A stretch of DNA of 6,054 bases from Oscillospiraceae bacterium (GTDB lineage: Bacteria > Bacillota > Clostridia > Oscillospirales > Acutalibacteraceae). Each line of letters begins with the position of its first letter. The stretch's first letter is position 1. Positions 1-5,674 of this stretch are shown here, piece by piece. The stretch covers positions 1 to 6,054 of the forward strand of contig JAQVYP010000108.1 of NCBI GenBank assembly GCA_029004655.1. Reading direction: 5' to 3'. The notes beneath the pieces were generated by a model. It did not search any database and was not told where the DNA came from. It saw nothing but the letters and a program-made list of their open reading frames with translations. Position numbers and translations under genes: made by a program.

Positions 1-91
1 CGAGGATTTTGTTTGTGAGACAAGGCGGAGGACGAAGGCGGGCTATCGCCCGCCGAGAACGACAACGCAGTCTCGCAAACAAAAGACCGCG
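1..91. repeat. Large imperfect hairpin (body of a palindromic repeat element, cut by the window edge)
   Basis: Bases 7-21 pair with 70-84 over 15 positions, all Watson-Crick except one T/G (a wobble in RNA). Inside, GGCGGGC (37-43) pairs perfectly with GCCCGCC (48-54) around a four-base loop. The two stems are separated by a symmetric internal loop of 15 bases on each side (22-36 and 55-69), mostly purines and not complementary. Outside, the bases of 1-5 can pair in part with 87-91, so the structure reaches the window edge and probably continues beyond it. It is GC-rich in an AT-rich intergenic region, has no coding sense, and is followed by the 20-bp end sequence at 104-123. The pairing is seen directly. 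That it is the body of a dispersed MITE-like element, rather than a terminator or structured RNA of the upstream gene, is inference. There is no T-run after it on the + strand. Confidence 0.7.
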
Positions 92-103
92 AAGATTGGT
101 TGA

Positions 104-144
104 TTTTTATTTGGAATTAGTATCATACTATTTCCAATTAAAAA
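104..144. repeat. 41-bp near-perfect palindrome made of two 20-bp element ends facing each other
   Basis: The arm at 104-123 and the arm at 125-144 are inverted repeats matching at 18 of 20 positions around a single central C at 124. The right arm (ATACTATTTCCAATTAAAAA) is identical to 4710-4729. The left arm matches 4750-4769 at 19 of 20. At position 7 of the end sequence, counted from the ATACT side, the two arm types differ consistently (T in one, A in the other) at both places. Left and right ends can therefore be told apart, and this site reads as a right end joined to a left end. It lies 34 bp upstream of the rnhA start. The hairpin is followed by A-residues rather than T-residues on the + strand, so it is not a standard terminator. 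Confidence 0.8.
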
Positions 145-178
145 ACTATTTGGCCGATAGCGGCAAAGGGAGCAATTT

Positions 179-622
179 ATGTCAAAAAAGTTTGTTGAAA
201 TATTTACGGATGGCTCTTGTTCGGGAAATCCGGGGCCGGGAGGCTGGGGCGCTGTAATGCGATTTGGCAATACTGAAAAGGAACTTTCCGGCGGTGAACC
301 AGAAACCACAAACAATCGTATGGAGCTTACTGCATGCATAAAGTCTTTGGAATCGTTAAAAGAACCTTGCGATGTGCGGCTCACCACCGATTCTCAATAC
401 ATTGTTAACGGAATTAATAAAGGTTGGGCAAAATCGTGGCAAAAGAACGGTTGGCGAAAATCTGACAAAAAGCCGGCTTTGAATTCCGACCTATGGGAAG
501 CTCTATTAAATGTAATTGAAAAACATAATGTCGAAATTTGTTGGATTAAAGGGCATGCGGGCCATGATGAAAATGAGCGTTGTGACCATTTAGCTGTATC
601 AGAGACAAAAAAATTTGTATAA
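179..622 (+). CDS. rnhA: Ribonuclease HI
   Basis: Type 1 RNase H, a cytoplasmic endonuclease that cuts the RNA strand of RNA-DNA hybrids (R-loops, Okazaki primers) using two metal ions. The 147-residue product is full length for the bacterial family (E. coli RNase HI has 155). The DEDD catalytic set is complete: D11 in the FTDGSCSGNPGPGG strand-loop, E49 in NNRMEL, D71 in TTDSQY and D136 in ERCDHLA. The flexible-loop histidine is H126 in IKGHAGH. The basic protrusion (handle) with its tryptophans is present at about residues 80-99, so this is the substrate-binding form rather than the handle-less type. The start is fixed by GGGAG at 168-172, six bases before the ATG, and by the position of the first beta strand. 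The C-terminal tail after CDHLA is short. It is the only gene before the nifS promoter, and I see no convincing terminator behind it. Its own promoter is unclear and may lie in or beyond the repeat upstream. Confidence 0.97.
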   Translation: MSKKFVEIFTDGSCSGNPGPGGWGAVMRFGNTEKELSGGEPETTNNRMELTACIKSLESLKEPCDVRLTTDSQYIVNGINKGWAKSWQKNGWRKSDKKPALNSDLWEALLNVIEKHNVEICWIKGHAGHDENERCDHLAVSETKKFV

Positions 623-646
623 AATACAGAAAATTTGAAAATACTA

Positions 647-675
647 TTGTAAAGTACACTAAATCGGTATACAAT
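647..675 (+). promoter_or_regulatory. Sigma-A type promoter for nifS-nifU
   Basis: A -35 box TTGTAA (647-652, 4 of 6 to consensus) and a -10 box TACAAT (670-675, 5 of 6) are separated by exactly 17 bases. Transcription would start near 682, giving a leader of about 48 bases before the nifS ATG, with AAGAGG (716-721) as ribosome binding site. The two boxes include an inverted repeat, TTGTA (647-651) and TACAA (670-674), and a short dyad TACT/AGTA (642-645 and 653-656) sits over the -35 region. This could serve a repressor. An Rrf2/IscR-type regulator would be the obvious candidate for this operon, but no such gene is in the window. Confidence 0.6.
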
Positions 676-729
676 AATATTACAAAATAAATCACATCAA
701 ATTAATAAATTGTTTAAGAGGTTTTTAAT

Positions 730-1923
730 ATGCAGAATAGTAATTTCATATACGCTGATAATGCGGCTACAACTAAATTAAGTCCTCAGGTTCTTGATAA
801 AATGATGCCTTATCTTACCGAAGAATACGGCAATGCTTCCAGCCTGTACGATTTTGGTCAACAAGCCAGAACCGCAGTCGAAAATGCAAGAGAACAGGTT
901 AGTGCTGCAATCGGAGCCACCGCTCGAGAAATTTATTTCACTTCTGGCGGCAGTGAAGCTGACAACTGGGCAATTCAAGGCGTTGCTCGTGCTATGAAAA
1001 AAAAAGGCAAAAACCATATCATCTCTTCTGCTTTTGAGCATCATGCCGTTCTTCATACTTTGGATTCCCTCAAAGCTGAAGGTTTTGAAATAACCCTTTT
1101 GCCGGTTCATGAAAACGGATTGGTCAGAATCCAAGAACTAAAAGCAGCAATCCGTCCAGAAACCGCACTTGTTACCATTATGTTTGCAAACAACGAAATA
1201 GGTACAATTCAGCCCATAGGCGAAATCGGCGCTATTTGCAAAGAAAACAAGATAATTTTTCACACCGATGCCGTACAAGCTGTTGGAAATGTTGCAATTG
1301 ATGTTAATGCAATGAACATCGATCTTCTATCGATGTCCGCACACAAATTTCACGGACCCAAAGGCGTTGGCGCACTTTATATTCGCAAAGGTATTTCATT
1401 CCGCAACCTTATTGATGGAGGCTCTCAAGAACGTGGACGCCGTGCCGGAACCGAGAATACTCCCGGAATTGTCGGACTCGGAGAGGCAATCACTATTGCT
1501 GTCAGCACGATGGACAAGCGTGCGAAAAAGCTTTCTGCCATTCGCGATAAAATCATGGATGGTGCTTTAAAAATTGAGCGCTCCCGTGTTAACGGGGACA
1601 GAAATAGCCGTCTACCGGGCAACGTCAGCCTTTGCTTCGAAGGTGTTGAAGGTGAGAGCCTTCTGCTCATGCTCGATCTTAAGGGGATCTGCGCCTCATC
1701 CGGTTCGGCTTGCACCAGTGGTTCTCTTGATCCAAGCCACGTTTTATTGGCAATCGGACTGATTCATGAAATAGCGCACGGCTCACTTCGCTTAACATTT
1801 TCAGATGAAAACACTATGGAGGATGCCGATAAAATATTAGAGGCACTTCCGCCTATTATAGACAGACTCAGACTTATGTCTCCGTTATGGGAGAAAATTA
1901 AAAGAAAAGAAGGTAAAAAATAA
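730..1923 (+). CDS. nifS: Cysteine desulfurase, NifS/IscS (group I) type
   Basis: PLP enzyme that converts L-cysteine to L-alanine and leaves a persulfide on its active-site cysteine for transfer to a scaffold. It has 397 residues, the usual group I length. The cofactor lysine is K206 in SAHKFHGPKG. H104 (EHHAVLH) stacks on the PLP ring, and D180 and Q183 (HTDAVQAVG) contact the cofactor. The catalytic cysteine is C328, in the mobile loop SSGSACTSGSLDPSHVL; the long loop marks group I (NifS/IscS) rather than SufS. A second cysteine, C321, lies seven residues before it. The start is supported by AAGAGG (716-721) eight bases upstream and by the conserved IYADNAATT strand directly after it. Its stop overlaps the nifU start, so the two are surely co-transcribed and probably translationally coupled. 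In this minimal clostridial arrangement NifS serves general Fe-S assembly. No nitrogenase genes are seen, so a nitrogen-fixation role should not be read into the name. Confidence 0.96.
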   Translation: MQNSNFIYADNAATTKLSPQVLDKMMPYLTEEYGNASSLYDFGQQARTAVENAREQVSAAIGATAREIYFTSGGSEADNWAIQGVARAMKKKGKNHIISSAFEHHAVLHTLDSLKAEGFEITLLPVHENGLVRIQELKAAIRPETALVTIMFANNEIGTIQPIGEIGAICKENKIIFHTDAVQAVGNVAIDVNAMNIDLLSMSAHKFHGPKGVGALYIRKGISFRNLIDGGSQERGRRAGTENTPGIVGLGEAITIAVSTMDKRAKKLSAIRDKIMDGALKIERSRVNGDRNSRLPGNVSLCFEGVEGESLLLMLDLKGICASSGSACTSGSLDPSHVLLAIGLIHEIAHGSLRLTFSDENTMEDADKILEALPPIIDRLRLMSPLWEKIKRKEGKK

Positions 1924-2360
1924 TGTATACGGAACAAGTTATGGAACATTTCACAAATCCAAGAAACATGGGAGAAATTCCGGATGCAGACGGTATCGGT
2001 GAAGTTGGTAATGCAAAATGTGGCGATATCATGAAAATGTATTTGAAAATTGAGAATGGTATTATAGTCGATTGCAAATTCAAAACATACGGCTGTGCGT
2101 CAGCGATTGCCACATCATCAATTGCAACTGAAATGGTAAAAGGTCATTCCATTGAAGAAGCAATGACACTTTCAAACAAGGCTGTTGTTGAAGCACTTGG
2201 CGGTTTGCCGGCGCACAAAATCCATTGTTCTGTCCTTGCCGAACAGGCAATAAAAGCCGCTCTTGCTGATTATTATAAAAAGCAAGGAATCGATCCGGAG
2301 CCCATTCTTGGGGTAACTTGCGAATGCGAAAGTTGCGAATCCTGCGGAAAGCACCACTAA
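1923..2360 (+). CDS. nifU: Fe-S cluster assembly scaffold, IscU / NifU N-terminal domain type
   Basis: Scaffold on which [2Fe-2S] and [4Fe-4S] clusters are built from NifS-supplied sulfur before transfer to apo-proteins. The 145-residue protein is a single IscU-like domain. It lacks both the central ferredoxin-like domain and the C-terminal Nfu domain of full-length nitrogen-fixation NifU. The conserved ligands are all present: C33 and D35 in KCGDIMK, C58 in YGCASAIATSS, and H101-C102 in IHCSVLAEQA. The start ATG shares its A with the nifS TAA stop (TAATG), with AGAAGG at 1908-1913 as ribosome binding site inside nifS, so coupling to NifS translation is likely. The unusual part is the last 13 residues, a cysteine-rich tail (CECESCESCGKHH) carrying four cysteines (133, 135, 138, 141) and two histidines beyond the normal fold. 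Its function is unknown; metal or cluster binding is a reasonable guess. Confidence 0.95.
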   Translation: MYTEQVMEHFTNPRNMGEIPDADGIGEVGNAKCGDIMKMYLKIENGIIVDCKFKTYGCASAIATSSIATEMVKGHSIEEAMTLSNKAVVEALGGLPAHKIHCSVLAEQAIKAALADYYKKQGIDPEPILGVTCECESCESCGKHH

Positions 2361-2457
2361 CATTTTGGTGCACAGATACTAATGTTTTAACAAGAAAATC
2401 GGCTTGTGTGTTATTTGGCAGTTCGTTAGAGCACCATATCATAGAGGAGGACTATAA

Positions 2458-4671
2458 ATGGAATTTAATAGTGGAAGTTGGAATAATCAAATAGATGTAA
2501 GAGATTTTATATCTCGCAACTATACTCCTTATGACGGTGATGAATCGTTTCTAAGTGAGCCCACAGGGCGCACTCTTGCCCTTTGGGATGAAGTTCGAGA
2601 TTACATGGACAAAGAGCGTGATCGCGGTGGCGTATATGATATCGACACGCACACAATTTCTACCATTACTTCTCACAATCCGGGATATATTGACAAGGAT
2701 ATTGAGCAAATTGTTGGACTTCAAACAGACGAGCCTTTAAAGCGTGCAATAATGCCGTTTGGTGGAATTAGAATGGTTCACACTTCTCTTGATGCATATG
2801 GTCGTGAGCGTGATGAAAACGTTGAAAATGTTTTTAAATATCGCAAAACGCACAACGACGGTGTTTTTGATGCTTACACTCCCGAAATGAGAAAAGCCCG
2901 CAAATCCCACATTATTACAGGGTTGCCGGATGCCTACGGTCGTGGTCGTGTCATTGGTGACTATCGCCGCGTTGCTCTTTATGGGGTGGATTACCTTATA
3001 GATTTAAAAGTTGATGCCAAAAATAATTACAAGTTTGAAGTATTGGACGGAAATGAAATCCGTATACTTGAAGAACTTGCGGAACAGATTCGTGCATTAA
3101 AAGAACTCAAAGAAATGGCCGCCTCCTATGGATGCGACATCGGTCACCCTGCAGCCGATACAAAAGAAGCAGTTCAGTGGCTATATTTTGGATATCTTGC
3201 TGCTGTTAAGGAGCAAAACGGTGCTGCCATGTCGCTAGGCCGCACCTCTACATTCCTTGATATTTATGCTGAGCGTGATCTTGCAGAAGGACGCTTCACT
3301 GAAGCGCAGATTCAGGAAATTGTCGACCATTTTATCATGAAACTAAGAATGGTTCGTTTCCTTCGAACACCTGCATATGACGAATTGTTCTCCGGCGACC
3401 CAACCTGGGTAACAGAATGTATCGGTGGTATTTCCACAGATGGAAGACACATGGTCACAAAAATGAGCTATCGCTATTTGCATACGCTTAATAATTTAGG
3501 ATCAGCGCCTGAACCTAACCTCACAGTATTATGGAGTCCCAGACTGCCGGAAGCCTTTAAGAAATATTGCACCAAAACATCTATCAAGACTTCATCTATA
3601 CAATATGAAAACGACGAGCTTATGCGCCAGAAGCACGGGGACGATTATGGAATCGCCTGCTGCGTTTCGGCGACGAGAATCGGCAAACAAATGCAATTTT
3701 TTGGTGCTCGTACAAATTTGGCAAAGGCTTTGTTGTATGCTATAAATGGCGGACGTGACGAAATTTCAGGTGAACAGGTTGCTCCGGAATTATTGGCATG
3801 TCGCGGCAATTTGCTTGATTATGATGATGTTGTTAAAAAGTTCGATTATGTCTGTGAATGGCTCTCTCAACTATATATTAATACACTGAACATAATTCAC
3901 TATATGCATGATAAATATTCCTACGAGAAAATTCAAATGGCTCTGCATGACGAAGATGTGTTCAGAACATTTGCATGCGGTATCGCCGGATTATCCGTTG
4001 TGGTAGACAGCCTTTCTGCCATCAAATATGCAAAAGTCAAACCAATTCGAGACAGCAGGAATATTGTTGTTGATTTTGAAATAGATGGTGACTATCCGAA
4101 ATTCGGAAATAATGATCCACGCGTTGATGAAATCGCCGTTTCAGTTGTCAAAATGTTCATGAAAAAGCTTGAATGCCACCACACCTATAGAGGAAGCAAA
4201 GCTACTCTTTCAATTTTGACCATTACATCAAATGTAGTTTATGGTAAAAATACCGGTTCAACTCCTGATGGAAGAAAGGGCGGCGAACCTTTCGCACCCG
4301 GTGCAAACCCTATGCACGGACGCGACTCAAGTGGATGCGTTGCATCAATGATGTCGGTTGCCAAATTGCCTTACGATTACAGTGAAGACGGAATATCCTA
4401 TACATTTTCGATTGTTCCTGATGCACTTGGTCGTACTAAAGACGACAAGGCGCAAAATCTCGTTCAACTTTTGGACAGCTACTTTACCGAAGGCGGACAT
4501 CACATCAATGTTAACGTGATTCGCAAAGAAGTTCTCCTTGATGCAATGGATCATCCTGAACTTTATCCTCAGCTTACAATTCGTGTTTCCGGTTATGCCG
4601 TCAACTTTGTGAAGCTTTCCCGCGAGCAACAGCTTGATGTTATAAACCGCACGTTCCATACAAGATTTTAA
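2458..4671 (+). CDS. pflB: Formate C-acetyltransferase (pyruvate formate-lyase)
   Basis: Glycyl-radical enzyme that cleaves pyruvate with CoA to acetyl-CoA and formate, central to anaerobic mixed-acid fermentation in the cytoplasm. It has 737 residues against 760 in E. coli PflB. The large PFL barrel domain fills roughly residues 1-610 and the glycine-radical domain about 615-735. The adjacent active-site cysteines are C401-C402 in IACCVSATRIGKQMQFFGAR. In the same stretch F415 and R418 correspond to the E. coli pyruvate-site Phe432 and Arg435. The GLPDAYGRGRVIGDYRR segment carries the other substrate arginine. The radical site is G712 in TIRVSGYAV, 25 residues from the C-terminus, and the tail matches the true PFL consensus (REQQLDVINRTF), not the glycerol dehydratase or choline lyase relatives. 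A strong AGAGGAGG (2443-2450) lies seven bases before the ATG, suggesting high expression. A terminator follows the gene, and its activase is 120 bp downstream. I see no convincing promoter in the 97 bp upstream, so read-through from nifU is possible. Confidence 0.98.
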   Translation: MEFNSGSWNNQIDVRDFISRNYTPYDGDESFLSEPTGRTLALWDEVRDYMDKERDRGGVYDIDTHTISTITSHNPGYIDKDIEQIVGLQTDEPLKRAIMPFGGIRMVHTSLDAYGRERDENVENVFKYRKTHNDGVFDAYTPEMRKARKSHIITGLPDAYGRGRVIGDYRRVALYGVDYLIDLKVDAKNNYKFEVLDGNEIRILEELAEQIRALKELKEMAASYGCDIGHPAADTKEAVQWLYFGYLAAVKEQNGAAMSLGRTSTFLDIYAERDLAEGRFTEAQIQEIVDHFIMKLRMVRFLRTPAYDELFSGDPTWVTECIGGISTDGRHMVTKMSYRYLHTLNNLGSAPEPNLTVLWSPRLPEAFKKYCTKTSIKTSSIQYENDELMRQKHGDDYGIACCVSATRIGKQMQFFGARTNLAKALLYAINGGRDEISGEQVAPELLACRGNLLDYDDVVKKFDYVCEWLSQLYINTLNIIHYMHDKYSYEKIQMALHDEDVFRTFACGIAGLSVVVDSLSAIKYAKVKPIRDSRNIVVDFEIDGDYPKFGNNDPRVDEIAVSVVKMFMKKLECHHTYRGSKATLSILTITSNVVYGKNTGSTPDGRKGGEPFAPGANPMHGRDSSGCVASMMSVAKLPYDYSEDGISYTFSIVPDALGRTKDDKAQNLVQLLDSYFTEGGHHINVNVIRKEVLLDAMDHPELYPQLTIRVSGYAVNFVKLSREQQLDVINRTFHTRF

Positions 4672-4682
4672 TGAAAACCGTT

Positions 4683-4709
4683 TTGGGCGGAGTAATCCGC
4701 CCCAATTTT
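4683..4709 (+). terminator. Rho-independent terminator of pflB
   Basis: GGGCGGA (4685-4691) pairs perfectly with TCCGCCC (4696-4702) around the loop GTAA. TT (4683-4684) and AA (4704-4705) extend the stem past one bulged C. A short T-run (4706-4709) follows, then A and T. The hairpin starts 11 bases after the pflB stop. The T-run is short because the inverted-repeat element begins immediately after it, which may have weakened the terminator. Confidence 0.75.
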
Positions 4710-4769
4710 ATACTATTTCCAATTAAAAAGCACCCAAAGATTTGCGAGGTTTTTAATTGGAATTAGTAT
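4710..4769. repeat. 60-bp MITE-like element with 20-bp terminal inverted repeats
   Basis: The left end 4710-4729 and the right end 4750-4769 are inverted repeats matching at 19 of 20 positions, enclosing a 20-bp core (4730-4749) that ends in TTGCGAGG. The same two end sequences occur at 104-144 near the left edge of the window. The core's GCGAGG resembles the start of the hairpin element at 1-5, which fits a short internal-deletion form of that larger element. It sits exactly between the pflB terminator and the pflA ribosome binding site. As RNA it would form a 20-bp hairpin, AT-rich, with no T-run on the + strand. No transposase is present, so if mobile it would depend on one elsewhere. Classification as a MITE is inference; the repeats are seen directly. 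Confidence 0.75.
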
Positions 4770-4790
4770 TAATATCAGAGGTGAGCAAAA

Positions 4791-5522
4791 ATGCCAAATA
4801 ATACTGTGGGTTATGTTCATTCAATCGAAACATTTGGTGCACTGGACGGACCCGGAATCAGATACATTTTATTTTTGCAAGGTTGCCCACTTAAATGCCT
4901 TTATTGCCACAATCCTGATGCACTTGAAACTAATTCCGGCACAATAAAAAGCGTCGACGAGGTTTTAAATGATGTCGTAAGGTATAAATCATTTTTGAGC
5001 GGTGGCGGAATAACACTTTCCGGTGGAGAGCCGTTACTGCAAAGTGATTTTTGCGAGGAGCTTATTGACAAAGCTCATGTTTTAGGCTTCCATGTTGCTA
5101 TCGACACATCGGGTGGAATGCCTCTGTCCGTTTGCAAAAATGTGATTGAAAAAGCCGACTTGTTGCTTTTGGATATCAAGGCAATTGACGCTGAACTTTG
5201 CCGCAAAATCAGCGGGCAAGACAATTCAAATGCTTTGAAAATATTAAATCTTAGAGAACAACTTAAAAAGCCTGTTTGGATTCGTCACGTCGTTGTGCCG
5301 GGGCTTACATTGGATAAAAATCACCTGACCGCGCTTGCCGATTATCTTATGCCTTTCAAATGTGTCGAGCGAATTGACTTGTTGCCATTCCACAAGCTGG
5401 GTGAATATAAATGGGAAAACATGAAGCGAAAATATGAGCTTTGGGATACACCTACCCCAACAAATGAAGAAATGAAAGAGGCAATAAAAATTTTTCTTGA
5501 CCGCCGGCTTCCGGCGAATTAA
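4791..5522 (+). CDS. pflA: Pyruvate formate-lyase activating enzyme (radical SAM)
   Basis: Radical S-adenosylmethionine enzyme that abstracts a hydrogen from the PflB glycine (here G712), switching PFL on under anaerobic conditions. Its 243 residues match the family (E. coli PflA has 246). The [4Fe-4S] cysteines are C32, C36 and C39 in QGCPLKCLYCHNPD, the CxxxCxxC pattern, and the SAM-binding GGE motif is LSGGEPLLQ at about residues 76-84. The N-terminal ETFGALDGPGIRYILFLQGC block is typical of PFL activases. There is no extra ferredoxin-type cluster insert of the sort found in activases of other glycyl-radical enzymes, which supports PflB as partner. GAGGTGAG (4778-4785) lies five bases before the ATG. 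Unlike the tight pflB-pflA spacing common elsewhere, a terminator and a repeat separate the two genes. pflA therefore needs read-through or its own start, and only weak promoter-like hexamers are visible, inside the repeat. Confidence 0.97.
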   Translation: MPNNTVGYVHSIETFGALDGPGIRYILFLQGCPLKCLYCHNPDALETNSGTIKSVDEVLNDVVRYKSFLSGGGITLSGGEPLLQSDFCEELIDKAHVLGFHVAIDTSGGMPLSVCKNVIEKADLLLLDIKAIDAELCRKISGQDNSNALKILNLREQLKKPVWIRHVVVPGLTLDKNHLTALADYLMPFKCVERIDLLPFHKLGEYKWENMKRKYELWDTPTPTNEEMKEAIKIFLDRRLPAN

Positions 5523-5535
5523 TACCGCTCTACTC

Positions 5536-5566
5536 TTTAATGCAAGAATCGTATAAAATATAGAAT
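5536..5566 (+). promoter_or_regulatory. Possible promoter of queT
   Basis: An AT-rich stretch contains several -10-like hexamers: TATAAA (5552-5557), TATAGA (5559-5564) and TAGAAT (5561-5566). TTTAAT (5536-5541) is a weak -35 candidate, 17 bases before TATAGA. A start near 5570 would give a leader of about 105 bases that includes the whole predicted riboswitch. The -35 match is poor (3 of 6), so this is tentative. Confidence 0.35.
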
Positions 5567-5579
5567 AGCCCTTCGGTCA

Positions 5580-5667
5580 TTACACTGTTTTAAGTGTTTG
5601 ACAGGTCAGTCGCAAAATCCTGACCGGGACTGTGTGAATCACTGTCTGATAAATAAAACTACGGAGG
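5580..5667 (+). promoter_or_regulatory. preQ1 riboswitch, probably class III, controlling queT translation
   Basis: Hairpin P1 is ACACT (5582-5586) with AGTGT (5593-5597) and a six-base loop GTTTTA (5587-5592). That whole loop is perfectly complementary to TAAAAC at 5654-5659, just three bases before the GGAGG ribosome binding site (5663-5667), giving a pseudoknot next to the start site. Between the two pseudoknot strands lies an inserted arm: GACAG (5600-5604) with CTGTC (5642-5646), containing GTCAG (5605-5609) with CTGAC (5620-5624). Pseudoknot plus inserted arm agrees with the published description of class III preQ1 riboswitches, where an extra helix (P4) projects from the junction and its loop can pair with the ribosome binding site. 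UCC at 5618-5620 could pair with GGA of that site. The downstream gene is queT, a known preQ1-riboswitch target. No T-run follows, so translational control is inferred. The size (about 85 bases) is too long for a minimal class I aptamer. Class assignment is from architecture and context, not a covariance search. Confidence 0.65.
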
Positions 5668-5674
5668 AAATATT

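Noticed and set aside
104..145. The palindrome upstream of rnhA as a Rho-independent terminator
   Set aside because: The stem is AT-rich and is followed by A-residues on the + strand; read on the - strand it is not followed by a T-run either.
9..387. Open frames at 9-257 (+) and 43-387 (-) as small genes
   Set aside because: The first reads through the hairpin element and into rnhA in another frame, with arginine-rich low-complexity sequence. The second is antisense to rnhA. Neither has a recognisable domain or a good ribosome binding site.
730..2360. nifS-nifU as evidence of nitrogen fixation
   Set aside because: The scaffold lacks the NifU ferredoxin-like and Nfu domains and no nif structural genes are nearby. 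This two-gene set is the general Fe-S assembly pair of many clostridia.
2415..2442. TTGGCA and TATCAT, 16 bases apart, as a promoter for pflB
   Set aside because: Both boxes match consensus well, but transcription would start at about 2449, inside the AGAGGAGG ribosome binding site, leaving pflB without it. Chance similarity is more likely.
125..4769. Composite transposon: rnhA, nifS, nifU and pflB carried between the left end at 125 and the right end at 4769
   Set aside because: The cargo is ordinary housekeeping genes with uniform base composition, there is no transposase, and a complete short element (4710-4769) explains the right-hand copy on its own.
5502..5516. CGCCGG-CTT-CCGGCG hairpin at the end of pflA as a terminator
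   Set aside because: A perfect 6-bp GC stem, but it lies inside the coding sequence, has a three-base loop, and is followed by AATTAAT rather than a T-run. At best it is a weak pause site.
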